64,000 nucleotides of DNA from Zerene cesonia (GCF_012273895.1 NC_052113.1:6314195-6378194), one strand, 5' to 3'; shown: positions 1 to 10,343, counted from the stretch's first letter. Notes: generated from the letters alone by a model not told the origin. Numbers and translations are program-made.

Positions 1-1222
1 TTTGAAGAAAATTAAAGTTGCATAAGCAAATTTTCCTGTAGGGTTACTAGTTTTGGAGATAAAGCGCGGAACCATTTTTTCGATGTGGTGGCCACAGGAT
101 AAGGGTTGCGATTGACGACCGAAGATTAGTCAGAGACAAATAAAGTCCAATTTCATTGATAATTAAGGTTATTTTTCCTAGCGATGGATATTTTGAAAAT
201 GTTTCAATAATAATTTTATCGAGATTATCCCTTACAAACAAACTAGCAAACTCAATATCTTCTTAACATAATATATTTATAATATTATGTGTGAAGATTT
301 ATCTCAATTTGCCTGCCTTGTAAATCTTATAGTAAGTTTGTTAGAGGTTAGAAGGGCCTTGTAGGCGGGACAGACGTGCCGCTCATATTTGGAACCGCGC
401 ACCTTGTATGTTGATAAAGACAACACAATCACAAACAGATTGAAAACTATACATTACTCACAATGCATAAGCACCTATTTGTACATACTAAATTATGGAG
501 CATAAGGGGTTGAGAGAGTCATGAGGTGGTATTATCCTACACTCTGGTCGAGAGTAAATATTGGTAAAAAGGCTGCGACACACGCTCTATTCTACAAATC
601 AGAAACTTAATATCCTTACATTTTTAACCTCTTTTATTTATCTTTTATTTATGTGGTACGTTCGATCAGTTCTAAAGTTGAAACTTGGGATTCCGGTTCA
701 AAAGAAAAATTTATGGTACAGTTTAAGATTATGGCGTACTTATTAAATTTGATTTTGCGAGTAATCTCGTAAAAGTAGAATATATCACGTTACTGGCTTT
801 TCTTAATTGTAATTAGCCAACATCGTTACTTTTGATAAGATATATCTCCTCAACTATTTATTTCAGCAAAATACCTATTTAGAAACTTCTGTTTCATTTT
901 TGACGTTGCCTTCTCTTCGATAAATAATAAAGGAGTTCGACACTCAATACGTGTCAAAAAACGTCCTAGTTAAGTCAACCTAATTCTACCTGAATTTAGA
1001 AAGACTGCGCCATAGATATAATTGTCAATTATAAATTATTATTCATTGTCAATGTCATTGTCAATTGTCCTATGTCATTTGTCAATTGCTTCAGTCTGAA
1101 CTCCGAAGTAGTGTGTGTTGTTTGTTTTGATTTATCTGAAATTACGTACAAATAAAAAGTTTATTTACGTGTTAGCTGTTTATTAATTTTTATTTTTTCA
1201 AGATAAAAAATTATACCAAAAA
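1..1222. other. Intergenic sequence upstream of ZNHIT3
   Basis: I see no gene here. The few open frames are short and resemble nothing I know. The last 200 bases are the likely ZNHIT3 promoter and 5' UTR and hold a cluster of TGTCAAT motifs. The start of the window (about 50-130 and 350-410) is somewhat more GC-rich than the rest, without a recognisable feature. Confidence 0.5.
1023..1086 (+). promoter_or_regulatory. TGTCAAT motif cluster upstream of ZNHIT3
   Basis: Four copies of TGTCAAT lie at 1023-1029, 1047-1053, 1059-1065 and 1080-1086, about 140-200 bases before the ATG. A related cluster lies upstream of xmas. No TATA box is evident. A promoter role is inferred from position and recurrence only. 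Confidence 0.4.
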
Positions 1223-1293
1223 ATGGTAATTCCAACCTGTATCGAGTGTGGGAGTTTACCAAAGTATAAATGTCCCACATGTAGACAACCTTA
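1223..1293 (+). CDS. ZNHIT3: ZNHIT3 exon 1
   Basis: It encodes the first half of the zf-HIT finger (C6, C9, C17, C20). The donor is GTAAGT at 1294, and the exon ends two bases into the codon for Tyr24. Confidence 0.9.
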
Positions 1294-1993
1294 GTAAGTA
1301 TTAAAGAGTTAGTGTATTTAAAACTTTTATATATTAGTAACCGTTATATTATCATTTTATTATGGAGATATGTTATGTTTTACCCTGTTTGCTTTTACAG
1401 TTGTTCGGTAAATTGTTGCAAACGCCACAAAGAGTCGTCTTGTTCACCACCCAGCATTCCAGAGGAAACCCAAAAGGAGACCATCCCTAACTACGAATTT
1501 CCTACAGAAGACACAGTTCCAGTAGATAAACTTAAATTGCTTGGTAAATTACCTTGATTAGCAATTACATTTATATAGAAACTAAAAATTGAATGAAAGA
1601 TTTCAATATTTTTTATAATTTACTAGCCTAATTAAATTCTTACCTCAAACTTTATATTCTAGTTTATTAGTCACTAGAGGTACATACCTCTTCACCACAA
1701 TAAGGTTTCTCTCTACATAAATTAAAAAAAAGGCCCAATTGGTCTAGCTGTTCTTGCTTAACAGCCCATTTAGTAATTCATTTTTATTTATACATGTTTT
1801 TCTAATTCTTATTGTTTCAGAGGAATCAACGGATTTGAAAAAGTGTTTAGAAAATCCACATGTTAGAGAAATCTTAGAAGAGCTAGATAAAAGTCCTCAA
1901 CCTGATATCTTAATGAAGAAATATATGCAGGAGCCTATATTTACTGAATTTGTTGATGCATGCCTTAATGTTGTTCAAAGGTGTGAGGACTAA
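1223..1993 (+). CDS. ZNHIT3: HIT zinc-finger protein ZNHIT3 (three exons)
   Basis: Exons are 1223-1293, 1401-1543 and 1821-1993. All introns are GT-AG and the joined phases keep the frame, giving a protein of 128 residues (the human protein is about 155). The N-terminus is a complete zf-HIT domain. Its eight expected zinc ligands are visible: C6, C9, C17, C20, C25, C29, H33 and C38. The segment PKYKCPTCRQPYC is typical of the family. The C-terminal exon has the family's helical region, including NPHVREIL and KKYMQEPIFTEFVDACL. In yeast (Hit1) and human, this protein stabilises NUFIP1/Rsa1 and helps assemble box C/D snoRNPs in the nucleus. The start is the first ATG, directly before the zinc finger. 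The gene ends about 0.8 kb from the convergent xmas 3' end. Confidence 0.93.
1401..1543 (+). CDS. ZNHIT3: ZNHIT3 exon 2
   Basis: It follows a TTTTACAG acceptor. It completes the zinc finger (YCSVNCCKRHKESSC) and continues into a Pro/Glu-rich linker. The donor is GTAAAT at 1544. Confidence 0.9.
1821..1993 (+). CDS. ZNHIT3: ZNHIT3 exon 3
   Basis: It follows a TTGTTTCAG acceptor. It encodes the conserved helical C-terminus with the YMQEP motif and ends at TAA (1991-1993). Confidence 0.92.
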
Positions 1994-2008
1994 CTAAATT
2001 TAATTATC

Positions 2009-2014
2009 AATAAA
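2009..2014 (+). terminator. Poly(A) signal of ZNHIT3
   Basis: A canonical AATAAA lies 16 bases after the ZNHIT3 stop codon, which implies a very short 3' UTR. A second AATAAA near 2292 could serve a longer form. Confidence 0.55.
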
Positions 2015-2732
2015 AATTCTATTTTTAATCTAACAATTTTGTTTTATCAACCTAATTTCTATCCATTTCCTATCATCTATGGCATCTAATCCTGCAATTT
2101 ATATTCAATCTTGGTACTTGTGTAATGCCACACAAAGATATAGTAGTTATTAACTATTTAAGATTATTGGAGACCCTACTCTGAAAATATGATCCCGTTA
2201 CTACATGCAATTTATTAATATTGTGATTGATTTTACACCAATTTTTCTAAAATGTGTCTGTTTTTGAATGTTATATGAATGTTTATTGTATAAATAAAAG
2301 CATATAATATGTTTTTAGCAATGCTTACTTTTAGGTTTATATTCAATACTGTTCTGTTCAGTTTTCAATTCCTGTTTTTCAGATGGTTGTATATGACGCA
2401 AAATTTAGGATTGGGTTCTTTGAAACAGATAAATAGAATTTTGTTAGTTTGTGCTTTGAAATGTACATAACTTTAGCAGGGGTAGGTATAATGGATTGAT
2501 ATTTATGTGAAATCATTTGTATTAGTATTCAAGTAAAAGTAAGCAAAGCACATTTTGTAATCTATTAATAAGTAGATATATGATTTAATTTTTTCATTTT
2601 CGTCATTTCATTGAGATTCGTAGGCATGGTAGTTTAAGCAACTAATATTGGGTGCTACTTTAGCTTAAAATCTAAACCATAAAGATAGGTGAATAAAAAA
2701 CTTAAGTAGGTACATAAAAAAAAAACATTCAT
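2015..2732. other. Spacer between convergent ZNHIT3 and xmas
   Basis: This is AT-rich sequence with no open frame or repeat that I recognise. It may hold the 3' UTR of a longer ZNHIT3 transcript. Confidence 0.5.
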
Positions 2733-2738
2733 TTTATT
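2733..2738 (-). terminator. Poly(A) signal of xmas
   Basis: TTTATT on the plus strand reads AATAAA on the minus strand. It lies about 60 bases beyond the xmas stop codon, a normal distance for a short 3' UTR. Confidence 0.6.
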
Positions 2739-2800
2739 ATTTGCCATGTATTACAATACCTAATAATACATCAAAAAGAATAGGATCATAATTATTATGG

Positions 2801-5800
2801 CTAAACGTTATTTAGGGCTGCTCTTAGTACATTTTCCAACTCTTCAGATTTCTTTTTTCTTTCATCAAGTTCTTTTTCAAGTTCTATTACGCTATTTTTA
2901 TGTTTATTGCATTCAGATATACTTCTTTCTGCAGCTTGTATAGATTTTTCAACCATATTATAATCCTTATCTTCCAATTGTAGAAGTTCTATAGATTCAT
3001 TCAATTTACGACGTTTCGCTTTTATGTAATAATCCAAATTATCTTCATATTCAACAGTCTTATGTTTTAAGGAAGTTATAATGTCAATATCATATAACCA
3101 GTTTACATTATGGTAGTCATCCATAACTGTTTTATCATAAATGACGTACCGATTTTCAAAATTTTTTAGTATGTTTATTTTATCATATACAATTATATTG
3201 ACAATATCAACTACATTATATTGTTCAAAAAAGTCTATAAATTGATCACATGGTATATTATTATCATGGAACTCTTGCGGTAAAAGCGACACAACATTAC
3301 AATTTACCGACTCTGGTTTCTGAAACCAACCTATCTGATTACAGTACTGACGAACTTGATCCTGCATGTTAAGAACGCTTTTTGGAGACTGTGTAGAAGT
3401 TGGAACACACAGTTTTAAGTTATTCATAATATTTTTTACAGCATTTATATTATCAGTATGTTTTACATTACTAGGAATAAATTCATATGGCTTAGGATAT
3501 GGCGATGTGCTATCTAAATAATCTTTAAATTCCACAGGAAATGATGGATAATTGAATAGATCCTCATCTGTAATGATATTGATCAATTTATCAACAGCAA
3601 TATTATAATATTGTACTAGCATTTGAATGTCATTCATTACATCTTGTGTTCGAGTATCAGTAGCTGTCTTTAATCTATGCCAAATTTCATTTCCCAGACA
3701 TCTTTGACAAATAGATTTCAAGGAATCAATTTCAAGTGGTGGCGGTTTTGGGCATCTTTTAGCTAACCACTTAAGTGCACTTTTTGTATAAACGTCTAGA
3801 GAATTTGCTACATTTGCTGAATCAATTACAAATATCCTAAAATCTGATATAATATTAGTCTTGACATATGTGGTTAATTTAATTTGAAGATCATTTTGAA
3901 ATATCGTATTATTTATTTGTGTCGTTATAATAGCAATAGGTACCATATGGTAGGGGTATTTTTGATTTAAAATATTTTCTACACCCTTTATATCATATAC
4001 ATCATTACACATGTAAAATATGATTCCATTGGTGCCTTCAAGAGCATCTCCAGTATTGTGCGGATTATCTTGATTTATTAAAGTTATAGATGTAGCAAAG
4101 TCCATTAAATTGTTCCATGTCTGTTTTTCTGTGTGTATATAATTTTCCATTGTTTCACTTCCCTTTAGTTCAAATGCATCAAGTAACCACTTTTGTATGT
4201 TTACTTTTTTACAAAACCATTTAGATGCACCAGGCGACACGATTGTAGTTTTCCAGAAAAAGCATTTATCATAGGGATAATTGATGTATTTCATACGTTT
4301 TAAAAGTGGGGATCTAATTATGTCAACAATATTGAAGGGCTGTGGTGGAGGAATTTCTCTTAATTCCCCACTAAATATATATCCCCTGTGGAAAGCATTC
4401 ATTTGAGCCAACGCCACCTTTTCAGACAGCCTTCTTAAAGACTTGGCTTCTTGCAGTGGTGTCTTATCAGTTAACCAAACTGGCGTATCTTCAAGAAGAC
4501 GTCGTCTTTTAAAATTACGAATTATTTGTTTTCTCCAAATATGAAACCATTTCTTCATAACTTTCTTAGTCCAGAAAATTTCAGCTCTTAGTTCAGCATT
4601 ACATGTTTCCTCTATCAGTTCAGAGAGTATTTCATCAGTAATTTTCTTTGCATCTGCAACAAGATTTTTAAATTTTTCCATTTCCTCTTTTAGAAGACTT
4701 TCAACGGATTCTGTACTTATTTCTTGTAAAAGCTCTTCATGAACTTCTCGAGACTCTTTCTCTACCTTTTCCTTAAAAATCTTTTCTTGTTCTAAAGCTT
4801 TTCTTTTTAATTCTGTTTGGTGTTCTTCTTCTAGTTTTTTTCTAAGTTCCTCCTGCTTCGTTTGTTCCTCTTTTTTACGCATTTCTTCAATTTTTTTAAG
4901 CTCTTCTTGTTTACGCCTTGTTTCTTCTTGTTTACGCCTTGCTTCTTCTTGTTTACGTATCTCTTCTTCCCGTCTTAATTCGTCCTGTTTTCTCTCTGAC
5001 TCTTTTCGTTTTTCTTCCTCAATTCGTATTTTCTCCTGTTCCTTGCGCACTTCTTCCTGTATTTGTTTTTCAATCAATTGTTGTTGCATTTGATCTGCGT
5101 TTTGGCTGCTTGAATCATTATCATGAAACTCATAAATGTCATTTGCCTGTGTTGTCTTTGGTTTGTTAAATATATTTTCAGCTACCGTTTTACTTTGAAA
5201 AACAGAAAATGTTTTGTTTTGAGTACTGAATGGATCATTTGCCTGTTTAAATAAAGTCCCTGGAGATAACTTTACGGTGTCACCGTTTGATACTGAAGTA
5301 GGTTTATCAAGTCCTTTTGAAAAAATATTTGTATCATTGGTTGAATTTGCGAAAGTCCGAAATACATTTGATGGATCACTTGACTTATTTTCGGCTATAG
5401 TCTTGGCAAATATATTGGTATTTGCGTCTGCAGGTTTGCTGAATAATCTGGAACTCTGCGTGTTTGCAAAAATGTTTCTGTTTGGTAGATCATCTCTCTT
5501 AGCAAAAACGTTAGTGTTAGCATTGGCAAACAGATTCTTGCTTAATGTTTTACCTTCGCTTTCTTGGGGCAATGCAGGTTGAGAAAACACTGAACCTCCT
5601 AATGGTTTTTTAAAAACAGTATCATTTTGATTAGATTTAAAGATATTTTGTGGAGTTGCTTTATGTACCGTTTCAAAACCTTTATTATTATTATTAGGCA
5701 CAAAACTGGTACTACATACATTTTTATTAATGGAAGACAAAAATAAGTTTGATTTACTAGCTGTCTCGGTGTTCTGTGGCTCAGAAAACCTAAATGCGCT

Positions 5801-6631
5801 TTTAACATTATTGTCAATTAGTTTTTCTGGCGATGCCTTGATTACTTCTGGCAATTCGATAGGAATACCTGGTTGAAAAGAATACGTTTTTTCGCCATTA
5901 GTTTTATTAGTTGGAACGAAAACAGACGGTTTTGGTGACTCGGATTTGGTAGAAATACTTTTTTTATTTTCTAATTCTTTATCGATAATGAACACACCTT
6001 TTCCACTTTTATTGTTATTAAGCCTTTGTAATTCCATTCTTAAAGATGTTATATCTTTATTACTATCATTTCTAGTGTTGTAACCAAGATCCTCAGCTAT
6101 CAATGAGGATTCTTTTAATCTGCCATCTGGATTAAAACTAGTATGTAAGGCGTGATTTTTATAATCGTATTTTGGTAAGGTACTGCCAGATATAATTTCT
6201 GCTACGGATTTTTGTTGCTTCGATTCAATAAGATTGAGAGCTCTAGCTATAGGATAAGGATCACTATCTTCAATGAATTGGTTGCGGTCTAAAATTAAAG
6301 TGAGTTCAAAGTCATTTTTTGAGAAACGTAAGCCGTAATGATTAACAAAAGACTTCATACTGTCAATTGATTCAAACGCAAGGGAATTCATCAGATCATT
6401 GGCGGGATATTTTGAACCTCCTCTTGGTGCATATGCTTTGACTATTCTAGCCAGAGCTCGGGCTCTTACATCATTGAAATAACGCAAAAGTACACATGCT
6501 TGAAGGTAAGTTGCTTCATCGCGAACTAGGCGGAAAAAACGTACGTAATTATTGTTGTCTAGCGCTGTAAACACCTTCACGGCGAAAATTATAGGTTCTG
6601 ATTTTTGTATCTCATTGGGTAGTTGTTTAAT
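2801..6631 (-). CDS. xmas: xmas exon 10, end of SAC3 domain to C-terminus
   Basis: One 3.8-kb uninterrupted exon encodes 1276 residues. It holds the winged-helix end of SAC3 (NNNYVRFFRLV), the Phe-motif region, a long charged coiled coil, the KKWFHIWRKQ helix, the GANP-type C-terminal region and a final coiled coil (VIELEKELDERKKKSEELE). It ends at TAG (2803-2801). Confidence 0.95.
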   Translation of the reverse strand: MKQLPNEIQKSEPIIFAVKVFTALDNNNYVRFFRLVRDEATYLQACVLLRYFNDVRARALARIVKAYAPRGGSKYPANDLMNSLAFESIDSMKSFVNHYGLRFSKNDFELTLILDRNQFIEDSDPYPIARALNLIESKQQKSVAEIISGSTLPKYDYKNHALHTSFNPDGRLKESSLIAEDLGYNTRNDSNKDITSLRMELQRLNNNKSGKGVFIIDKELENKKSISTKSESPKPSVFVPTNKTNGEKTYSFQPGIPIELPEVIKASPEKLIDNNVKSAFRFSEPQNTETASKSNLFLSSINKNVCSTSFVPNNNNKGFETVHKATPQNIFKSNQNDTVFKKPLGGSVFSQPALPQESEGKTLSKNLFANANTNVFAKRDDLPNRNIFANTQSSRLFSKPADANTNIFAKTIAENKSSDPSNVFRTFANSTNDTNIFSKGLDKPTSVSNGDTVKLSPGTLFKQANDPFSTQNKTFSVFQSKTVAENIFNKPKTTQANDIYEFHDNDSSSQNADQMQQQLIEKQIQEEVRKEQEKIRIEEEKRKESERKQDELRREEEIRKQEEARRKQEETRRKQEELKKIEEMRKKEEQTKQEELRKKLEEEHQTELKRKALEQEKIFKEKVEKESREVHEELLQEISTESVESLLKEEMEKFKNLVADAKKITDEILSELIEETCNAELRAEIFWTKKVMKKWFHIWRKQIIRNFKRRRLLEDTPVWLTDKTPLQEAKSLRRLSEKVALAQMNAFHRGYIFSGELREIPPPQPFNIVDIIRSPLLKRMKYINYPYDKCFFWKTTIVSPGASKWFCKKVNIQKWLLDAFELKGSETMENYIHTEKQTWNNLMDFATSITLINQDNPHNTGDALEGTNGIIFYMCNDVYDIKGVENILNQKYPYHMVPIAIITTQINNTIFQNDLQIKLTTYVKTNIISDFRIFVIDSANVANSLDVYTKSALKWLAKRCPKPPPLEIDSLKSICQRCLGNEIWHRLKTATDTRTQDVMNDIQMLVQYYNIAVDKLINIITDEDLFNYPSFPVEFKDYLDSTSPYPKPYEFIPSNVKHTDNINAVKNIMNNLKLCVPTSTQSPKSVLNMQDQVRQYCNQIGWFQKPESVNCNVVSLLPQEFHDNNIPCDQFIDFFEQYNVVDIVNIIVYDKINILKNFENRYVIYDKTVMDDYHNVNWLYDIDIITSLKHKTVEYEDNLDYYIKAKRRKLNESIELLQLEDKDYNMVEKSIQAAERSISECNKHKNSVIELEKELDERKKKSEELENVLRAALNNV

Positions 6632-9600
6632 CTGAAATAAAAAAAAGACAATTACAGATCAACAGAAATGATAATTAACAAGAAAAAAGTATAAACAATT
6701 TATAGCGAATGTACTTTTACTCGTACAATATCCTATTACAATTCCTAATAAAATTTAACAATATAATAACTGTTATGGTCGATTCGTACCTCCCACCAAA
6801 AATTAGCATCACCAAGATTAAGTAGTGCTATATATCCCCTAAACTCTGCTTCTCTTGGTTTTTGCTCTGGACTAACATCAGAATACATGTGCTTCAGAGT
6901 TTGCAGACATTTGGTTAGATTGTCTGTGTTCAACTTTTGATCAAATTGCGTGTGTTCAAGATCCGCCAAACGGGCCGCACAGTGAGCATGGAATCTTGCA
7001 CACATTTCTACGAGATGTATTGTATCTGGAAAATAAAATATATTAAGCTAGTTTTTTAATATAATCTAATATCTAAATAGAGTGCCAATAAACACGATGT
7101 ACATATGGTATACATAATGATGAGAAGAATATGATATTTGTTTCTTATTTTGGAAATTTTATTCTCGAATTGAATGCTAATGAATATTCATATATTGAGC
7201 AAAACATGTTTGTTAGAATTACCTGCACAACACAGAGCCTGCTGTGTTATATCTTTACGAATGCCTCTCAGTCTATCCCACATGAAATGAAACCAATCAG
7301 CAAGGCCCACCTGTGAACAGAAAAATAAAAGAAAAGAATACAAATAGTATATGTAGTTAAACATTTAAGTCAAATTAATGGAATTTAAACACATATTAAT
7401 TCCACTAAATTCAAAATAGTTTACCTGTCGTGTAGTATCAGCAATTTCGTGTAATAAATAGGCACAAGTCCGCATTAGCACTGAAGCAGGTCGCAATTCA
7501 TAGCACATTGGTATCTCCTGGTCAGCTGAACTCCTACTGTATTGTTTGACTGCTCGCCAAGGCTCCAACAGCCCATCAGAATCTGCTATTGTTTCTAGTG
7601 TCATCACCTGCAAGGATGAATAAATTTATAGGTATTAGGTGAATTATCCCGATGTGATTATTACTAAAATATCCTAAAAGAAACTCTAACTACTTAATGT
7701 TACTAAGCTTTGTGTTGTAACTTATATTACTGTTGATATTGATGTATCGTTTAAAAATTTGTAATTGTATTTATTTTGTGATGACAAACCTGGTGTTCAG
7801 CTTGTCTGTGCAACAATTCCTTCTCTGGACACATGTCAGGACATGTCCCGATAGTAGCACCACCCGCTTTAACCCTTGAGCCAGCACCACCCCAAGATCT
7901 GAGTATTCTGTACCAATAAAATACAAAATTTTACTTTCTTTTAAAACATAATTTATAAAAATACTTATGTATATTTATGCAGAATGATTAAAGAAAACAA
8001 CAAATAAAAGAACAAGAAAAATAACAGCATTCTACACTTCTTCCTACATTAACTATCAGTCTTACAAATTCCATACTCCTCCATTCACCATTTCATAGAG
8101 GAAAGGATTCCTAAGTTTTTGCTTCACATAATTCAATACAAAAGACAAATAATCATGAACAAGTGTATGCAAGTGTTTATGGGCGGTGGTGACCACTTAA
8201 TATGATAATTAAAAAACAACAAAACAAGTAACCCACCTGTCCCGAGCATCTAATATCCTCCATTTTTCATCAGGTGTTAGAGATACTTTAGACCGTAGTT
8301 GATGAATCTCCAACGCTGCTTCTGTAGTACTCAAAGTGGTTTGTGCAGTTACAATCACTGGTGACTCTCTGCCACTCACTGGGGGTGGCCTGAAATTACG
8401 ATTTGTTAATAAATTACTACACTAAAACACAAAATTCCTGACCAATTATATTATAGTCTACCTAACTTACACACAATATTATATACCAAATGTTTTTTAT
8501 ATTATAGAACTTAAGTCTTAATTTTCAATATACATAAGAATTATTCTTCTAGTTGATGGGAGAAGACATATATTTAACATTTTACAAAAATCTATTCATG
8601 TTTCTATATGTTTTATGTGCTATGGGCCAGGCACCAAGAAATAACTGCATATACACCAGCAATCAATTAATTTTGGTCCAGCTGAATAAGAATGTACATG
8701 TAGAATAAATTTTTATTTCCATATGAATAACCAATGTTGAATAATGAGGCTTATCCTACTAATATTATAAATGCGAAAGTGTGTAAGGATGTGTGTGTGT
8801 TTGTTGCTCTTTCACGCAAAATCTACTGAACCGATTGCAATGAAATTTGGTACGTAGACAGCTAGACAACTGGAATAACATATAGGGAACTTTTTATTCC
8901 GATATTCCTATGGGATACGGACTTACGCGTGTGTAACCGCAGGGCGCAGCTAGTTGTCTAGAGTTGTCTAGACGTCTCTTACCACATAGATATGTTATAT
9001 ATAACATTTCTCGTCTGCTCTGTATCACTCTTTAACTTTGAAAATTTTTTAAATAATAGAAAAAATTTTATCATGATAGGGTATTAGAACCCGCATTATT
9101 TGGTCAAGCCATATTTGTAAAGCAATTCAATGCTATAAAACTGAAATTTCAACTCTTAAACTCTCTTGATTAAGACTCTTACATAGTACAAGATTATGAC
9201 CATCCCTATTGTGTTACAAGGATAATTAGTTTAGCAGGAATTGTCCAAATTTGTTTGCATAATGTCAGGTCAAACACTTGAACTTAAATGCCCAATGATT
9301 TTTCTCACAATAATCAAATAACTTACTGCACTGGTGTAGGTTTAATTTGTTTCTCATCTTTTTTTCTTATAAAAGGTTGTTTTTTGAGTCGAGTCACTTT
9401 ACTTGGTGCATCAATTTCCATGGCTGAAATAAATAAATAGTTGGATCATTTGTGGAAGCGAGTATTATATTAAAACATATTTATCTTTACTTATAAAGCA
9501 ACATAAATCACTTGACAAAGACTTGTTAATGCACAAATTTAATAACATATCACTATTTTTCAATTTGAAAATTGAAAACAAAAGTACATTTCCTGTTCTT

Positions 9601-10343
9601 CAAACATTACAAAAATTTAATTAAACCGAAATGAAAAATAAACTTCATTTATAAACCTAACCTTTTTGCCTTGGTATTCTGTATGTGGAAATTCCTCCCA
9701 TGGCAGATAATTCCTCTTCTACATCAGAATCTGGTACCCAATCAGGATCATCCTCCTTCTTGCTTCTTCTTCTACTACAATCAACATAAACAACTCTTCT
9801 TATCATAATTAAATAACTTGTATGCTAATTACATACACAATCTTTGCAAAATGCTAAGTTTGTGGGGTTAAGTTTCAGTCTACCCTCACTATACAATTAT
9901 TAAATATTTTATTATTATTATTAGTAACCAATACAAACAGTGTTATAAAAATTGTTGACTAAATTATGCTTACGTTCGTGCTTTAGTCCGAGTGACGTCA
10001 AACATGAAGCCATCATAGGCACCTGCATTTAATAATGCTCTCTGAATTGAGCTTGGCTGTTCATATTCTACCACACACATTTGTTTTTTGGGAAGAAGTC
10101 TTATCCTATGCACTCGACCAAACTTACTAAAGTGTTTTTTGGCTGCAGATGTGTCAAATAAGCCTTCAGGTACATTGGAACACCTTGAAATGTAAGTACA
10201 TAGGTAAATAATGTACACATTTTTTGTTTCTGAATAATCTTAAATAGGTTGTAGACTTACGTAACTGATGGTTTCTTGTCATCGTCTTTATTTATTGTTT
10301 CTTCTGATTTATTATTAGTATTCGAAGATATATCCTGCTCCAT
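2801..10343 (-). CDS. xmas: GANP/Xmas, SAC3-domain scaffold of the TREX-2 mRNA-export complex (ten exons)
   Basis: Exons in order: 10343-10261, 10183-9974, 9774-9662, 9423-9327, 8389-8237, 7907-7790, 7607-7425, 7310-7223, 7025-6790 and 6631-2801. All have GT-AG borders and compatible phases, giving 1703 residues. Residues about 26-97 are an RRM-like fold. The SAC3 domain (about 240-530) has the hallmark GTCPDMCPEKE (239-249), RAVKQYSRSSADQE, GIRKDITQQ and NNYVRFFRL. Residues about 718-928 carry Phe motifs such as NIFAK and NVFAK in place of FG repeats. Residues about 940-1090 are a Glu/Lys/Arg-rich coiled coil. A helical KKWFHIWRKQ segment follows, probably the ENY2/centrin-binding region, and then a GANP-type C-terminus. 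In animals and yeast the family scaffolds TREX-2 (ENY2, PCID2, DSS1, centrin), linking transcription to mRNA export at nuclear pores. The chosen ATG directly precedes the RRM. The GTG at 6580 is internal (Val) because upstream exons extend the SAC3 homology. Confidence 0.95.
6790..7025 (-). CDS. xmas: xmas exon 9, SAC3 domain
   Basis: It encodes CARFHAHCAARL, then NLTKCLQTLKHMY and EAEFRGYIALLNLGD, which align with the GANP SAC3 domain. A CCAG acceptor and a GTACGA donor bound it. Confidence 0.93.
7223..7310 (-). CDS. xmas: xmas exon 8, SAC3 domain
   Basis: It encodes DWFHFMWDRLRGIRKDITQQ, a conserved SAC3 block. The exon ends one base into a codon before GTAATT. Confidence 0.93.
7425..7607 (-). 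CDS. xmas: xmas exon 7, SAC3 domain
   Basis: It encodes RAVKQYSRSSADQE and ELRPASVLMRTCAYLL, characteristic SAC3 sequence. It is 61 codons long and phase 0 at both ends. Confidence 0.93.
7790..7907 (-). CDS. xmas: xmas exon 6, SAC3 signature
   Basis: It contains GTCPDMCPEKE, the most conserved motif of SAC3/GANP proteins, and ends on a codon border before GTTTGT. Confidence 0.93.
8237..8389 (-). CDS. xmas: xmas exon 5
   Basis: It ends with LTPDEKWRILDARDR, the conserved lead-in to the SAC3 domain in GANP proteins. The donor is GTGGGT. Confidence 0.88.
8754..8953 (+). mobile_element. Short non-autonomous Helitron in xmas intron 5
   Basis: The element is 200 bp, begins TCCTACTAATATTATAAATG and ends GCGCAGCTAG. 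It sits exactly between host A (8753) and T (8954), the Helitron insertion rule. A near-identical copy lies at 55577-55778. It has no coding capacity. Confidence 0.75.
9036..9160. repeat. Decayed, internally deleted relative of the fold-back tRNA-like element
   Basis: Positions about 9040-9105 match the left arm of the element at 10632-11105, including the inverted TpsiC-like segment (now TTAGAACCCGC). They are followed at once by its 3' tail (AGCAATTCAATGCTATAAAA). The spacer and right arm are missing. Confidence 0.6.
9327..9423 (-). CDS. xmas: xmas exon 4
   Basis: It is a basic linker (VTRLKKQPFIRKKDEKQIK) between a TTTCAG acceptor and a GTAAGT donor. Confidence 0.82.
9662..9774 (-). CDS. 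xmas: xmas exon 3
   Basis: It is a basic then acidic linker (RRRSKKEDDPDWVPDSDVEEE) after a TTGTAG acceptor. The donor is GTTAGG. Phases match exons 2 and 4. Confidence 0.8.
9974..10183 (-). CDS. xmas: xmas exon 2, RRM-like domain
   Basis: It encodes an RRM-like fold. VPEGLF matches the first strand, RVHRIRLLPKKQMCVVEYE matches the central RNP region, and SIQRALLNAGAY matches the second helix. A TTTCAAG acceptor precedes it. Confidence 0.88.
10261..10343 (-). CDS. xmas: xmas exon 1 (start codon)
   Basis: It begins MEQDISSN and is acidic and polar. The donor GTAAGT follows position 10261 on the minus strand, and the exon ends two bases into a codon. Confidence 0.85.

Noticed and set aside
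4918..5582. Plus-strand open frames within xmas
   Set aside because: They are antisense shadows of the repetitive coiled-coil and Phe-motif coding sequence.
2801..6580. A 1259-residue gene starting at 6580 on the minus strand
   Set aside because: The start there is GTG, and SAC3 homology continues upstream in the same exon and in spliced exons, so it is an internal Val of xmas.
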